NCBI GenBank assembly: GCA_024405735.1
Contig: JAKSOF010000012.1
Coordinates: forward strand, 1-64,000
Length of the DNA: 64,000 nt
Source of the DNA: Victivallaceae bacterium
Lineage (GTDB): Bacteria > Verrucomicrobiota > Lentisphaeria > Victivallales > Victivallaceae
Direction: 5' to 3'
Of this stretch, positions 34,058 through 43,055 are shown one piece after another; positions within the stretch are counted from its first letter, which is position 1, and every line of letters begins with the position of its first letter. Under the pieces are notes generated by a model. That model saw only the letters and a list, made by a program, of their open reading frames with translations, ran no database searches and was not told the DNA's origin. The translations under genes and the position numbers were made by a program.

Positions 34058-36106
34058 TTAATCGAGTAACTCCAGAAATTCCGCTTCGGTGATTTTGTCG
34101 AGCGTCAGCGTGACGAGGTCGCCGTTTTTCCGATACGCCACTTCCCCGCCGTCGGAAACGCGTATGATTTTACCGGAAAATCCGGGTAACTCAAGCGTCA
34201 ATTTCACCTGATAAAGCGGAATGACGGGAATGTCGTCCTGATAGTTGACGATGCAGATCAAAGCCGTTTTGCCCTGCGCGTCCTTGAGGAAGGTGACTTC
34301 CGCCGACGGCGGGAGGTTTTCCGCTTCCTTGACGGGCGTCGCGGCATATTTGGCAAAGAGTCTGCGCCCGAAATCGCGCCGGGAGTATTCGTCGCCGGTC
34401 AAAATCGAACTGTAAAGATAAACGCCGCGCCCCTTGCCGAAGGGGTGTTCGACCAGCGCCGCGAAACGACTGTCCTGCAACCCCGGCGGATTGGAGTGGA
34501 TCGCGGCGTATTTTTCGCCGTCGTTCGCCGGGAAGTCCGGCAGATTGACGCGGGCGACGACTTCATTTTCCTTTTCCGCCGTGACGAGCGGCGCGACGGC
34601 TTCGGTGAAAACTCTTTCTCCGGGGGCGGAAAGATAACTCGCCGCTCCCGTGCAGTCGCCGCTGAAGTGGACGCCTAAAACATCGGAAAGGGAGAAATCC
34701 TTGCCGCCGTTGCCTTCATCGTCGTAGAGAGAAGTACATCCCGTGGCGATCAGAGTACCGCCATCGCGGACGAAATCGCGCATTCTGGCGGATTCCGTTT
34801 CCGGCAGATAGGCGGCGTTGCCGACGAGAATGGTGTCGAATTGTTCCCAGTCGGCGGTCGATTCGGTGACGAGCTGGCAGGGAATGTGATTTTCGGCGAG
34901 AATGCGCACCATCCCCATCGCTTCCTCCAGGATCGCGTTGCGGCGGATGGTCATATTGTTGGAGTCGCAGTTGGAAAGTTCTTTGAGCGTCGTCCCCGAG
35001 ATCGCGGCGACGCAGCTCGGCATCGAAAAATAGACCCCGACGCGTCCCGTCAGGGTCGCCTGACGGCGGCACACCGCCTGCCGGAAAGGAGCGAGTTTTT
35101 CATTGATAGTGCGCAACGTGTGATAGAATTTCTCCTCCAGTGTCCCGTCGGGATTGATCGCGTCGATGAAAAAGTAGGCGCCGCCGTTGGCGAGCGTTGT
35201 CAGGGCGTGCAAAAGCAATTCCTGATCGGGCTTGTTGGAGGTGTGGTCGCGCAGGGAAACACAGCGCGAAGTCATAAATTCAAACGGCTTTTTGGGGGTA
35301 AAGGCGTCAAATGCCTTGACGGCGAAACGCTGTTGCATTTTGCCGCCGTAGAAATCGCCCGAGCAGTAGTCGCAGGCGTTGGCGATCCCCGCGCTCTGTC
35401 CGAGGAACCACCCGTGCAATACCGGAGAAAACTGATGCGTCACCGTGATGTCGGGACGCAGATTTTTGATGAAGTCGGTCATCTTTTGGGCGAATTCCGC
35501 CATCGATCTTTCACGGAAACGCTGAAATTTCACCCAGTCGGGATCGCTCCAGTCGATCACTTCGGGGATCTCCAGATGATATTCGTTGCGGAATTTCTCC
35601 CGGCAGGCGTCACAGCAGCAGATCATCGGCCAGAAGGTCATATCGAGAAAGATCCCCTTGATCTTGGGATTGACGACGACTTCGGCAATCTGTGCCTGAT
35701 GAAATTTGGCGGTGCCGGGATGATTGGGACAGGCGTAATGGTAACGCCCGTGATGATCGACCCCGCAGATGTCGTGCTGACGCACTTCGGGATGGCGCGC
35801 CCAGAGGTCGTTGTGAAAGATCATCGTATAGTAGATGACCGGGACGATCTTTTCTGCATCAAGCAGATCGACCGTTTCCGCAAAGACGTTGCGGCCTTTG
35901 AGATTGGCGTGCTGATGCCCGACCTTGGTCGGATAGTAGCAGTTGCCGTTGTGGTCGCAGGAATAGACCATCGCGCTCTCGACGCCGGAAATTTTAACGA
36001 GCCGGACGTATTCTTTGGGGTCATATTTTGTCATATATTGCGCATGGCAGTCGGTGATGTGATTGTCCACGAGCAAGCGGGAGTAACATTGATTCATCCA
36101 ATTCAT
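34058..36106 (-). CDS. Cytoplasmic glycosidase-like protein, GHL6 type with GH42 trimerisation-like domain
   Basis: 682 residues without a signal peptide. The N-terminal TIM barrel matches the hypothetical glycosyl hydrolase 6 pattern: MVYSCDHNGNCYYPTKVGHQ (~46-65), a catalytic-region aspartate in GIFLDMTFWP, then ICCCDACREKF with clustered cysteines. Residues ~380-520 look like a GH42 middle/trimerisation domain (LTGRVGVYFSMPS, FDTILVGNAAYLPETE, RDGGTLIATG). A small C-terminal beta domain ends the protein. The substrate is unknown. It is encoded upstream on the same strand as a ribose-type sugar transporter, so it likely cleaves a sugar or glycoside imported by it. GAGGA precedes the ATG. 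Confidence 0.75.
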   Translation of the reverse strand: MNWMNQCYSRLLVDNHITDCHAQYMTKYDPKEYVRLVKISGVESAMVYSCDHNGNCYYPTKVGHQHANLKGRNVFAETVDLLDAEKIVPVIYYTMIFHNDLWARHPEVRQHDICGVDHHGRYHYACPNHPGTAKFHQAQIAEVVVNPKIKGIFLDMTFWPMICCCDACREKFRNEYHLEIPEVIDWSDPDWVKFQRFRERSMAEFAQKMTDFIKNLRPDITVTHQFSPVLHGWFLGQSAGIANACDYCSGDFYGGKMQQRFAVKAFDAFTPKKPFEFMTSRCVSLRDHTSNKPDQELLLHALTTLANGGAYFFIDAINPDGTLEEKFYHTLRTINEKLAPFRQAVCRRQATLTGRVGVYFSMPSCVAAISGTTLKELSNCDSNNMTIRRNAILEEAMGMVRILAENHIPCQLVTESTADWEQFDTILVGNAAYLPETESARMRDFVRDGGTLIATGCTSLYDDEGNGGKDFSLSDVLGVHFSGDCTGAASYLSAPGERVFTEAVAPLVTAEKENEVVARVNLPDFPANDGEKYAAIHSNPPGLQDSRFAALVEHPFGKGRGVYLYSSILTGDEYSRRDFGRRLFAKYAATPVKEAENLPPSAEVTFLKDAQGKTALICIVNYQDDIPVIPLYQVKLTLELPGFSGKIIRVSDGGEVAYRKNGDLVTLTLDKITEAEFLELLD

Positions 36107-36240
36107 GATTTTTCCTCGTTTCGGTGATACCTTATTTTAATATGCCACACTTCAGGTGTTTTTGAAAGCCGTCTGTGCGATTTTTTTGCATCTCCGGTTA
36201 TCAAACGGGAAATCTCCTCTCTTATTTTGAAAAGAGCGCA

Positions 36241-36268
36241 TTGAAAAAGTTTCCCCGTATGCTATATT
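36241..36268 (+). promoter_or_regulatory. Promoter of the nucleotidase/amidase operon
   Basis: TTGAAA (36241-36246), 16 bp, TATATT (36263-36268). The start codon of the first gene lies only 7 bases after the -10 box. Confidence 0.72.
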
Positions 36269-36275
36269 TAGAGCT

Positions 36276-37631
36276 ATGCAAAAATTACTGATACTTTGTA
36301 TGCTCTTAACGGCTCTTGCGCTTCGTGCGCAACAGCTGGTGATCGTGTCGACCGCCGATCTTCACGGAGAAACGGCGGCTTTTGCTCGCCTTGCTCCGGT
36401 GATTTGTGCCGCAAAGCCCGATCTGCTGATCGACGCGGGGGATCTCTTTTCCGGAAATTACACGACGACGGCAGACGGCGGAGCGTCGATGGTCGCCGCG
36501 CTCAATCAGCTTCACTACGACGCCTGGATCCCCGGCAATCACGATTTCGATCTTTCCGTCGGCAACGTCGGAAAACTTGCCGCCGCTTTTTCCGGCGCGA
36601 CGCTGGGGAACTGGCATTCTCCGGATGTTCCCGGTGTGAAGCCGTGGTTGTTGCTGGAAATCAAGAATTTGCGTGTTTTTGTCATCGGTTGCGGAGTTCC
36701 CGATCAACAGCAACGGCTGATCCCCGACGGGAAATTCACGCAACATTCCTACGATGACGCATTATCGCAGGGGATCGCGGCGGCGCGCAAAGAAAACGCC
36801 GATTTGATCGTCCTCGCCGCCCACCGCGGCGTTTTCGGTAAAGACGGCAATTTCAGCGATTTGCTTTCACGTCATCCCGGCATCGATCTGGTGCTGGGCA
36901 GTCATACGCATCAGGGGAGCAGGGGAGAAAATCTCGGGAACTCCTATTATCTTCAAAGCAATGCGCACGCTAAAAACGCCGCTTGCGCCGTTGTCACTTT
37001 TGACCCCGAAACGAGGAAGATCACGCAAATCGAATCCAGTCTGATTTCCGCCGCCGCCGCTCCTGATGCCGCGTTGGAAAAAATATTTGCCGAAGCGGAA
37101 AAAGCGGCGCATTTCAAAGGGGATCAGCCTGAAATCACCCTCTCCGCGCCGTTGCGGTTGCCGGAGCCGGGAAATTTTGATTGCGGTTTTGTCCGTCTTG
37201 CGGCGGAGGCGATGCGCAATGCCGCGCAATGCGACGCCGCGATCTACGACGGGTTCGCCGATCATCGGGAAGTCGCCGGGAAACTTACGCCGCGCCGTCT
37301 TTTTGCCCTCGCACCGTACAGCGGAAACATCGTTGTCTGCCGTTTGACGCGCGAGGAAGTGCGCGGTGTGATGGAGGAGATTTTTTCGTCGATGCCGTTG
37401 AAAAAACCGGGACCCGTACCCGGTTTTGCCGGCATTGCTTATCGTTTGAAACATAAAAAAATCGCGGATCTGCAAATTCCGGATGAATTGGATGTCGCGC
37501 TTGGATGTTACCGTTTCTGCCGTTCCAAGGCTTTGGCGGAACTTCGCAGCGACTCCCGCCGCTGGCGTGACACCGGAATTTCGGAGCGCGACGCGATCTG
37601 GCAGGAAATTTTCAGGAGGAATCAGAAATGA
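36276..37631 (+). CDS. 5'-nucleotidase/UshA-type metallophosphatase, exported
   Basis: 451 residues with a signal peptide (MQKLLILCMLLTALALRAQ). Metallophosphatase motifs appear in order: STADLHGE, DAGDLFSGN, PGNHDFD, AAHRGV and GSHTHQG, giving a two-metal site. Residues from ~270 match the 5'-nucleotidase C-terminal domain (NAAQCDAAIYDG, GNIVVCRLTREEVRGVMEE). UshA-type enzymes degrade periplasmic nucleotides and UDP-sugars. There is no ribosome site and the ATG is at or next to the predicted transcription start, so the mRNA is probably leaderless. The stop overlaps the next start by 4 bp. Confidence 0.88.
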   Translation: MQKLLILCMLLTALALRAQQLVIVSTADLHGETAAFARLAPVICAAKPDLLIDAGDLFSGNYTTTADGGASMVAALNQLHYDAWIPGNHDFDLSVGNVGKLAAAFSGATLGNWHSPDVPGVKPWLLLEIKNLRVFVIGCGVPDQQQRLIPDGKFTQHSYDDALSQGIAAARKENADLIVLAAHRGVFGKDGNFSDLLSRHPGIDLVLGSHTHQGSRGENLGNSYYLQSNAHAKNAACAVVTFDPETRKITQIESSLISAAAAPDAALEKIFAEAEKAAHFKGDQPEITLSAPLRLPEPGNFDCGFVRLAAEAMRNAAQCDAAIYDGFADHREVAGKLTPRRLFALAPYSGNIVVCRLTREEVRGVMEEIFSSMPLKKPGPVPGFAGIAYRLKHKKIADLQIPDELDVALGCYRFCRSKALAELRSDSRRWRDTGISERDAIWQEIFRRNQK

Positions 37632-38542
37632 AATTTTGGACGCCGCTTTTCGCTTCCGGCATTTTATTTACGCTTTTCGGGTGCGGTACGCCGAAACTCG
37701 CCGCACCGCCGAAAAAAAACGCGATCCAGTACCGGGTCGATCCTGAATTGGGCAAATTGCCGCTTCGCTTTGCCGCCGCCGAAGAGGCGTTGACGGCGAC
37801 GACTGCCGACGGTAAAAAACTCTGCTTTCAGCCGAAAAAGAAAATCGCCGTCTTTCAGGATTGCAAAATCAATCTGCCGGAGGAGATCACTCTTTCCGAC
37901 GATGGTGTTTACGGTGCGGGCAAGCGCACCTTGCAACTGCTTCGCGTACTTGTGCAAAATCCCGAGGGCCGTCATTTCGGGCGGCTCATCCTCATCGACC
38001 CCGGGCACGGGGATCACGCCTTGGGTGCAAAGGGGAAATTCCTGCTGGAAAAGGAGATCAATCTTTCCCTTGCCAACGCGATCGCGACCACGCTGTGCGA
38101 ACGCGGTTTCGTCGCCCGGCTTTCCCGTTCGGACGATCGCTTCCTGTCGCTGGAGGAACGCGTTCAAATGGCAAAAGATTACGACGTTTTCATTTCCGTG
38201 CATCACAACGGCTCGGAATCCCCGAAATCGTACGGTCTGGAAACCTATGCGCCGGATACGCCGCGTAAACAGCAAGCGGAAAGCATTCTGCTCGCCTTTC
38301 TGGTTCAACGCAATATGGTGCGCGCGACCAAAGAATTCGACCGCGGTGTGAAAACGGCGAGATTTTACGTTTTGGAGCATACCACGATCCCTGCGATCCT
38401 GATCGAAGCGGGCTTCGTTACCAATCCGGAAGAGGAAAGGAAACTGAATGACGGCATCCGCCGCCAGAAAATCGCCGACGCCGTCGCCGACGCGCTGATA
38501 AGTTTCTATCAGACGACCAATGCAAAAGAGAAAAAGTTATAA
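37628..38542 (+). CDS. N-acetylmuramoyl-L-alanine amidase (Amidase_3), lipoprotein
   Basis: 304 residues. A lipobox (FTLFGC, Cys about 19) follows a short hydrophobic segment. The catalytic domain (~120-300) has the zinc ligands and catalytic Glu of the family: IDPGHGDHA, LEKEIN, SVHHNGSE and PAILIEAGFVTN. It cuts stem peptides off the glycan strand in the periplasm during cell division or turnover. It is coupled to the nucleotidase upstream and convergent with a GHL10 glycosidase, a family that includes DigH, which acts on the denuded strands amidases leave. Confidence 0.92.
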   Translation: MKFWTPLFASGILFTLFGCGTPKLAAPPKKNAIQYRVDPELGKLPLRFAAAEEALTATTADGKKLCFQPKKKIAVFQDCKINLPEEITLSDDGVYGAGKRTLQLLRVLVQNPEGRHFGRLILIDPGHGDHALGAKGKFLLEKEINLSLANAIATTLCERGFVARLSRSDDRFLSLEERVQMAKDYDVFISVHHNGSESPKSYGLETYAPDTPRKQQAESILLAFLVQRNMVRATKEFDRGVKTARFYVLEHTTIPAILIEAGFVTNPEEERKLNDGIRRQKIADAVADALISFYQTTNAKEKKL

Positions 38543-38609
38543 GTGCTGTGCCGGGAGTTTTTCGGCTCCCCGACCCTCCGACCGCGCAAACGCATCGCGT
38601 AAAAACAAT

Positions 38610-38651
38610 CGGCAGTACGCATTGACCAAACAAATCGCGTACTGCCGTTTT
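38610..38651. terminator. Bidirectional terminator between convergent genes
   Basis: CGGCAGTACGC (38610-38620) pairs perfectly with GCGTACTGCCG (38637-38647), followed on the plus strand by TTTT. On the minus strand it is followed by ATTGTTTTTA. Confidence 0.75.
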
Positions 38652-38685
38652 GTATCGCTCTGTAAGCCGACACGACTTGTCCCGC

Positions 38686-38701
38686 CGTAGCCTTGGCGAA
38701 G
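38686..38701 (+). repeat. Dispersed palindrome CGTAGC..GCGAAG, copy 2
   Basis: CGTAGCCTTGGCGAAG. Related copies are at 1199-1217 (CGTAGCCCGCAGGGCGAAG) and, inverted, 60748-60763 (CGTAGCTTTAGCGAAG on the minus strand). All are intergenic. Confidence 0.6.
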
Positions 38702-38803
38702 GGGGATGTGTCGGCGCATTCAGGGGTACGGGGGCAGAGCCCCCGACCAAGCACTGTAAACTTAAAACTTTAAACTTAAAACTGGAGCGAAGCTCCTCTC
38801 TCC

Positions 38804-40123
38804 TCACCGGCAGTTGGGGTAGGTGACGCATTTTGCCGGTTTGGTCATCAGCGTTTTCAGTTTTCTGACGCCGCGTTGGATGCGTTTGTCTTCCGGCGCG
38901 AAAAAGTTGTGGTAGGAAAAGAGCGAGAAGCCGGTCACTTCCTGATGATTTAAATTGTAGCGGAATTGATTGTAGATCTCGTTTTCCGGGAATTCTTGTG
39001 GTCTGCCGAAGCAGTACAGCCCGTGTCCGGTGAAAAGCCGGACATTCGTCCCTTTTACTTGCTCCGACCACCAGTCGGTCAATGCGGCGTAAGCGGCGGT
39101 CTGGTGGGCAAAACCCCAGTAAAGTTGCGGAATGACGTAATCGATATAGCCCTTTTTGATCCAGAGCCGGACGTCGGCGAAAAGCGTCGTGTAACATTCC
39201 TTTCCCCCGGTACAGGACCCTTCGGGGCGTGTGGCGCGGTTCGCCCAGATGCCGAAAGGACTGATGCCGAAAGCGACATTTTTGCCGTATTTGCGGTTGA
39301 TGCCCTGAATCGTTGCGCGGACTTTACAAATGACCGTCGTCACATTGTCGCGCCGCCAGTCGCCGATGTTCTTTTGTCCTTTCGCGTAACGGGCGAAAGT
39401 GAAAGCGTCGGCGTTGCCCAGATCTGTATACAGATAAAAGTAATCATCGAAATGGATCGCATCGACGGGATAATTTTTGACGATTTCTCCGACGGTGTCG
39501 GCGATGTGCCGCATCACCTGCGGTTCGCCGGGATTGAGAAGGAGCGACAACTCTCCCTTGCCGACGGGAACGGCGAGGACGAGATCGGGATGCATTTTGG
39601 CGAAGTTCCCCGGAGCAAGTTGAGCGAGATAAGCCCTTTTGGAAAGGTTCGTGGAGCCGATGACCCGGTAGGGGTTGAGCCAGGCGTGAAATTCAAGATG
39701 GTTTTTGTGCGCTTCGTCGATCAGGATCTTCAGCGGATCGACGCCGATGCCGACGCCTTCCTTACCGGAAAGATTGCGGGACCACGGATTGATTTTTGAC
39801 GCATACCACGCATCGTTGTTGGGACGCACCTGAAAGATCACGGCGTTGAAATTCTGCGCGGCGATGTTTTTCATCATGCGTTTGGCGGCGGCGCGGAATT
39901 CCGCCGCATTGGCGAATGGTCCGAAATCGATGTTTTTCACCGTTGCGACCCAGATGCCGCGAAATTGCGTTGTTTGGATCGCGGGCGGCGGCAGAAAAAC
40001 GTTGCCTTTGGCGATTTTTCCGCCCCAGCTGACGGGAGTCCCGTCAGCTTTGCAGAGTTTTTCCGCACAAAGGGGAAGGGCGATAAGGGTGGCGAGCAAC
40101 ACTCCGAGCCGTCGGAAATTCAT
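38804..40123 (-). CDS. GHL10 (DUF187, YngK/DigH-type) glycosyl hydrolase, exported
   Basis: 439 residues with a signal peptide (MNFRRLGVLLATLIALPLCAE). The family core is clear: FRGIWVATVKNIDF, a run with NAVIFQVRPNNDAWY, FHAWLNPYRV, DAIHFDDYFY (catalytic-region Asp pair) and FGISPFGIW, PQLYWG. The DigH member in E. coli cuts denuded peptidoglycan glycan strands; other members act on varied glycans. It lies convergent with an N-acetylmuramoyl-L-alanine amidase gene, consistent with cell-wall turnover. Its start overlaps the pcnB stop by 4 bp. Confidence 0.9.
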   Translation of the reverse strand: MNFRRLGVLLATLIALPLCAEKLCKADGTPVSWGGKIAKGNVFLPPPAIQTTQFRGIWVATVKNIDFGPFANAAEFRAAAKRMMKNIAAQNFNAVIFQVRPNNDAWYASKINPWSRNLSGKEGVGIGVDPLKILIDEAHKNHLEFHAWLNPYRVIGSTNLSKRAYLAQLAPGNFAKMHPDLVLAVPVGKGELSLLLNPGEPQVMRHIADTVGEIVKNYPVDAIHFDDYFYLYTDLGNADAFTFARYAKGQKNIGDWRRDNVTTVICKVRATIQGINRKYGKNVAFGISPFGIWANRATRPEGSCTGGKECYTTLFADVRLWIKKGYIDYVIPQLYWGFAHQTAAYAALTDWWSEQVKGTNVRLFTGHGLYCFGRPQEFPENEIYNQFRYNLNHQEVTGFSLFSYHNFFAPEDKRIQRGVRKLKTLMTKPAKCVTYPNCR

Positions 40124-41361
40124 GCTTTGCTCCTTGCCGGACGCCGCTTGCGCGGCGGCTTTTTGCGTTCGGAAACGGGCTTGGTTTCCATTCCGGTAAG
40201 CCAGCGGTCCGCGAGGACTTCGGGATCATTTCCGGCGACGATCCCGGCAATGATCGCCGCTTCGCGGGAGTGACAGTAGGCGTGCTGACGCAGAAATTCG
40301 CGGCCGTTTCCGGCGGAGTAGATCAATTTGGGCAAAAGAAGCAAGATTTTCTGCGCGGCGCTCTTGAGCCGGATCATCAGATTGAGCGGCGCAAAGAGTT
40401 TGTCGAGCTCCTCGTCGATCACTGCGGCGTTGCTCTGGTCGGCGGCGTAGATGTTTCCCGATGCCCCCGCAAGACGCTTTTCGATGAAAGGCAGCGTCAA
40501 AAGCGCTGTCGCAAGCGAAATGCTGTTGCGGTAAAATCCCTCCTCGACGCGGCAGTTGCGCTCAAAGAGCAGAGCGAGGGCGCGTTTTCTTTCGGGCGTT
40601 CCCCAAGCGGCGTTGAGTTGCGGCAAAAAGTATTTCAAAAGTCCGTAATCGTGAAAGACCTCAAAATGACGGTCGCCGTAACTTGAAAGCAGGATCTTTT
40701 CCAGTTCGAGCGAGAGCCGCGAGGGGGCGGCGCACAACAACAGCGGCAGATTGGAAAAAAGCGCGTTTTCCGTTTCGTTGTCCAGTTCGAAATCAAACTG
40801 CGCCACCAATTTCAAGGCGCGGAGCATCCTCACCGGGTCTTCGGCGAAGCGCAAACCGGGGTCGCCGATGGCGCGCACCTTTTTGCCTTTGATGTCGTCA
40901 AGCCCCATTCCCGTGTGGTCGATGATCCCGCCTTTTATCGGGTCGTAAAAGAGCGCGTTGACGGTGAAATCGCGGCGGAAAGCGTCTTCCTTTGAGGTGC
41001 CGAAATCGTTGTCGTCGACGATGAGATGATCGTTTTCGATCCCGTGCGGCGATTTTTTTGGCTCTTCCTGTCCCGTTTCGGCGGGAGCCCGGCGGAATGT
41101 GGAAACTTCAAAGAGCTGACCGTTGCCGAAAACGTGCGCCAGCCGGAAGCGTTTGCCGATGATCCGGCACGAGCGTCTGCCGAAAACGGCACGGACTTTT
41201 TCCGGTGTCGCCGCCGTGGCGATGTCGAAATCTTTCGGAGTCCTTCCCAGTAAAATGTCGCGGATCGCGCCGCCGACGATATAACTTTCAAATCCGGCGT
41301 CCTGCAAGGTGGCGACGACGTCGTACGCCGCCTTGCTGACGGGCAAATCAATTTTTTTCAT
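40120..41361 (-). CDS. pcnB: Poly(A) polymerase I-type nucleotidyltransferase
   Basis: 413 residues. The nucleotidyltransferase head has YIVGGAIRDILLGRTPKDFDIAT with the catalytic Asp-x-Asp (DFD), then RRDFTVNALFYDP and the Arg-rich RFAEDPVRMLRALK. The motif DDNDFGTSKEDAFRRDF is the PcnB-type variant, and the C-terminus is strongly basic (RKKPPRKRRPARSKA), as in poly(A) polymerases, arguing against a CCA-adding enzyme. It adds A tails to RNA 3' ends in the cytoplasm and promotes their decay. It overlaps nadB by 14 bp and the GHL10 gene by 4 bp, so the three genes are one transcript. Confidence 0.85.
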   Translation of the reverse strand: MKKIDLPVSKAAYDVVATLQDAGFESYIVGGAIRDILLGRTPKDFDIATAATPEKVRAVFGRRSCRIIGKRFRLAHVFGNGQLFEVSTFRRAPAETGQEEPKKSPHGIENDHLIVDDNDFGTSKEDAFRRDFTVNALFYDPIKGGIIDHTGMGLDDIKGKKVRAIGDPGLRFAEDPVRMLRALKLVAQFDFELDNETENALFSNLPLLLCAAPSRLSLELEKILLSSYGDRHFEVFHDYGLLKYFLPQLNAAWGTPERKRALALLFERNCRVEEGFYRNSISLATALLTLPFIEKRLAGASGNIYAADQSNAAVIDEELDKLFAPLNLMIRLKSAAQKILLLLPKLIYSAGNGREFLRQHAYCHSREAAIIAGIVAGNDPEVLADRWLTGMETKPVSERKKPPRKRRPARSKA

Positions 41362-43030
41362 AAAAGATCGGTTGTCCTCTGACGATGACCGTGTCGACGC
41401 ACTCCAGCGACGGATCCGGTGCCGGATAGTCGGCGGTGAAGTGGGCGCCGCGGCTTTCGTGCCGCGCCAGCGCGCTGTCGATGATGAGTTCCGCGACGGT
41501 GGCGATGTTGCGCAGTTCGACGAGGTCGGCGGTCACGTAAAAGTCGCGGTAGTATTTGTCGATTTCCTTCTGGATCATGACGATGCGGTCTTTGGCGCGC
41601 TCCAGACGCTTGTTGTTGCGGTAAATGCCGACGTAGTCCCACATGAAGCGGCGGATCTCATCCCAGTTGTGCGAAATCAGGATCAATTCGTCGGCGTCGG
41701 TCGCGTTGCCGCAATACCATCCAAGCGCGGCGTGATCGCCGGGATAAGCCGCCTTGAGTTCCGCAAAATGCGCGTTGATCTCCTGCGCGGCGAGCCGGGG
41801 TACGACCATCGCTTCGAGCAAACTGTTGGAAGCGAGGCGGTTCGCACCGTGCAATCCGGTACACGCGGTTTCGCCGACCGCGTAAAGTCCGGCGATGCTC
41901 GATTGCCCCGTGATCGAGGTTTTGATGCCGCCGCAGACGAAGTGCGCCGCCGGGACGACGGGGATGAGGTCTTTCGCCATATTGATCCCGGCGGAAAGAC
42001 ACTTTTCAAAGATGTTGGGGAAACGCAGTTTCAAAGCCTCCTCCGTCATGTGACGGATGTCGAGGTAGACGCAGTCTTCTCCGGTGGCTTTCATTTCCGC
42101 ATCAATGGCGCGGGCGACGATGTCGCGCGGCGCGAGGCTTTTCATCGGGTGGTATTTCTGCATGAATTCCTGCGGCTCGGCGGTGCGGCTGTAACGGCAT
42201 TTCAGTACCGCGCCTTCGCCGCGTAACGCTTCGCTGATGAGGAAAGAACGCACCTTGGGGTGATAAAGCACCGTCGGATGGAACTGGATGAATTCCATAT
42301 TGGCGATTTTGGCTCCGGCGCGGTATGCCATCGCCACTCCCGAACCGCAGGCGATGTCGGGATTGCTGGTGTAGAGGTAGACTTTGCCCGCGCCGCCCGT
42401 CGCGAGGACGGTCGTCGGAGCGAGCATCGTCACTACGTTTTTATGCTTGATGTCAAGCACGTAAGCGCCGAGACAGCGCGCCGGAGCGCCCGGCTCGACG
42501 CGGCTGCTGATGACGAGGTCGATCGCGATGTGGTACTCGAAAATCTGAACATTGGGCAGTGCGCGCACGGCGTTGATCATCACGCGCTCCAATTCGGCTC
42601 CGGTGATGTCTCCGGCGTGAAGAATCCTGCGCTTGTGGTGCCCGCCTTCGCGGCCGAGGTCAAAGGCGTTGGAATCCTCCTTGTAGCCGAGTTCGCCGCG
42701 GGTCGTGAATTCGGTGCCGAGGCGGATCATATCGTCGATCGCGGCGGGACCGTTTTCGACGATCGCGCGCACCGCTTTTTCGTTGCAGAGTCCGGCTCCG
42801 GCGGTCAGCGTGTCGCGGACGTGCTCGTCAAAGGTGTCGAGCGCGTCGATGACGCAGGCGACGCCGCCCTGGGCGAGCTTGGAATTGCATTCGTCGATCG
42901 CCCGTTTGGTGACGACGGCGACTTTGCGGCCGGAGCGCCCCAACTGCAATGCGCTGGAAAGTCCCGCCAGTCCGCTGCCGATGACGATATGGTCGAAATG
43001 CAAAATGGAGTTCTCTTTTTTTGCTTCCAA
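41348..43030 (-). CDS. nadB: L-aspartate oxidase
   Basis: 560 residues from a TTG at 43030. It oxidises aspartate to iminoaspartate, the first step of NAD synthesis. The FAD Rossmann motif is at the N-terminus (IVIGSGLAGLSSALQLGRSG), with the flavoprotein motif GGAGKVYLYTSNPD and the family signature LHGANRLASNSLLEAMV. The TTG has GAAGGA 9 bases upstream. Longer in-frame starts (ATGs at 43069 and 43141) lie at or before the predicted transcription start and lack ribosome sites. It leads the operon nadB, pcnB, GHL10 and shares a divergent promoter with lnt. Confidence 0.9.
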   Translation of the reverse strand: MEAKKENSILHFDHIVIGSGLAGLSSALQLGRSGRKVAVVTKRAIDECNSKLAQGGVACVIDALDTFDEHVRDTLTAGAGLCNEKAVRAIVENGPAAIDDMIRLGTEFTTRGELGYKEDSNAFDLGREGGHHKRRILHAGDITGAELERVMINAVRALPNVQIFEYHIAIDLVISSRVEPGAPARCLGAYVLDIKHKNVVTMLAPTTVLATGGAGKVYLYTSNPDIACGSGVAMAYRAGAKIANMEFIQFHPTVLYHPKVRSFLISEALRGEGAVLKCRYSRTAEPQEFMQKYHPMKSLAPRDIVARAIDAEMKATGEDCVYLDIRHMTEEALKLRFPNIFEKCLSAGINMAKDLIPVVPAAHFVCGGIKTSITGQSSIAGLYAVGETACTGLHGANRLASNSLLEAMVVPRLAAQEINAHFAELKAAYPGDHAALGWYCGNATDADELILISHNWDEIRRFMWDYVGIYRNNKRLERAKDRIVMIQKEIDKYYRDFYVTADLVELRNIATVAELIIDSALARHESRGAHFTADYPAPDPSLECVDTVIVRGQPIFYEKN

Positions 43031-43055
43031 GATCAAAAATCCTTCAATAAAAGGG

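Larger units (their letters stand above)
38542..38757. repeat. Structured intergenic element with several nested hairpins
   Basis: The gap between the convergent amidase and GHL10 genes is almost all inverted repeats: outer AGTGCT (38542-38547) against AGCACT (38750-38755); a strong hairpin 38610-38647; GCCGACAC (38666-38673) against GTGTCGGC (38708-38715) enclosing a dispersed palindrome (38686-38701); and GGGGGC-AGA-GCCCCC (38730-38744). It is followed by a direct repeat, AACTTAAAACT twice (about 38760-38783). It looks like a small mobile or MITE-like element. Confidence 0.5.
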
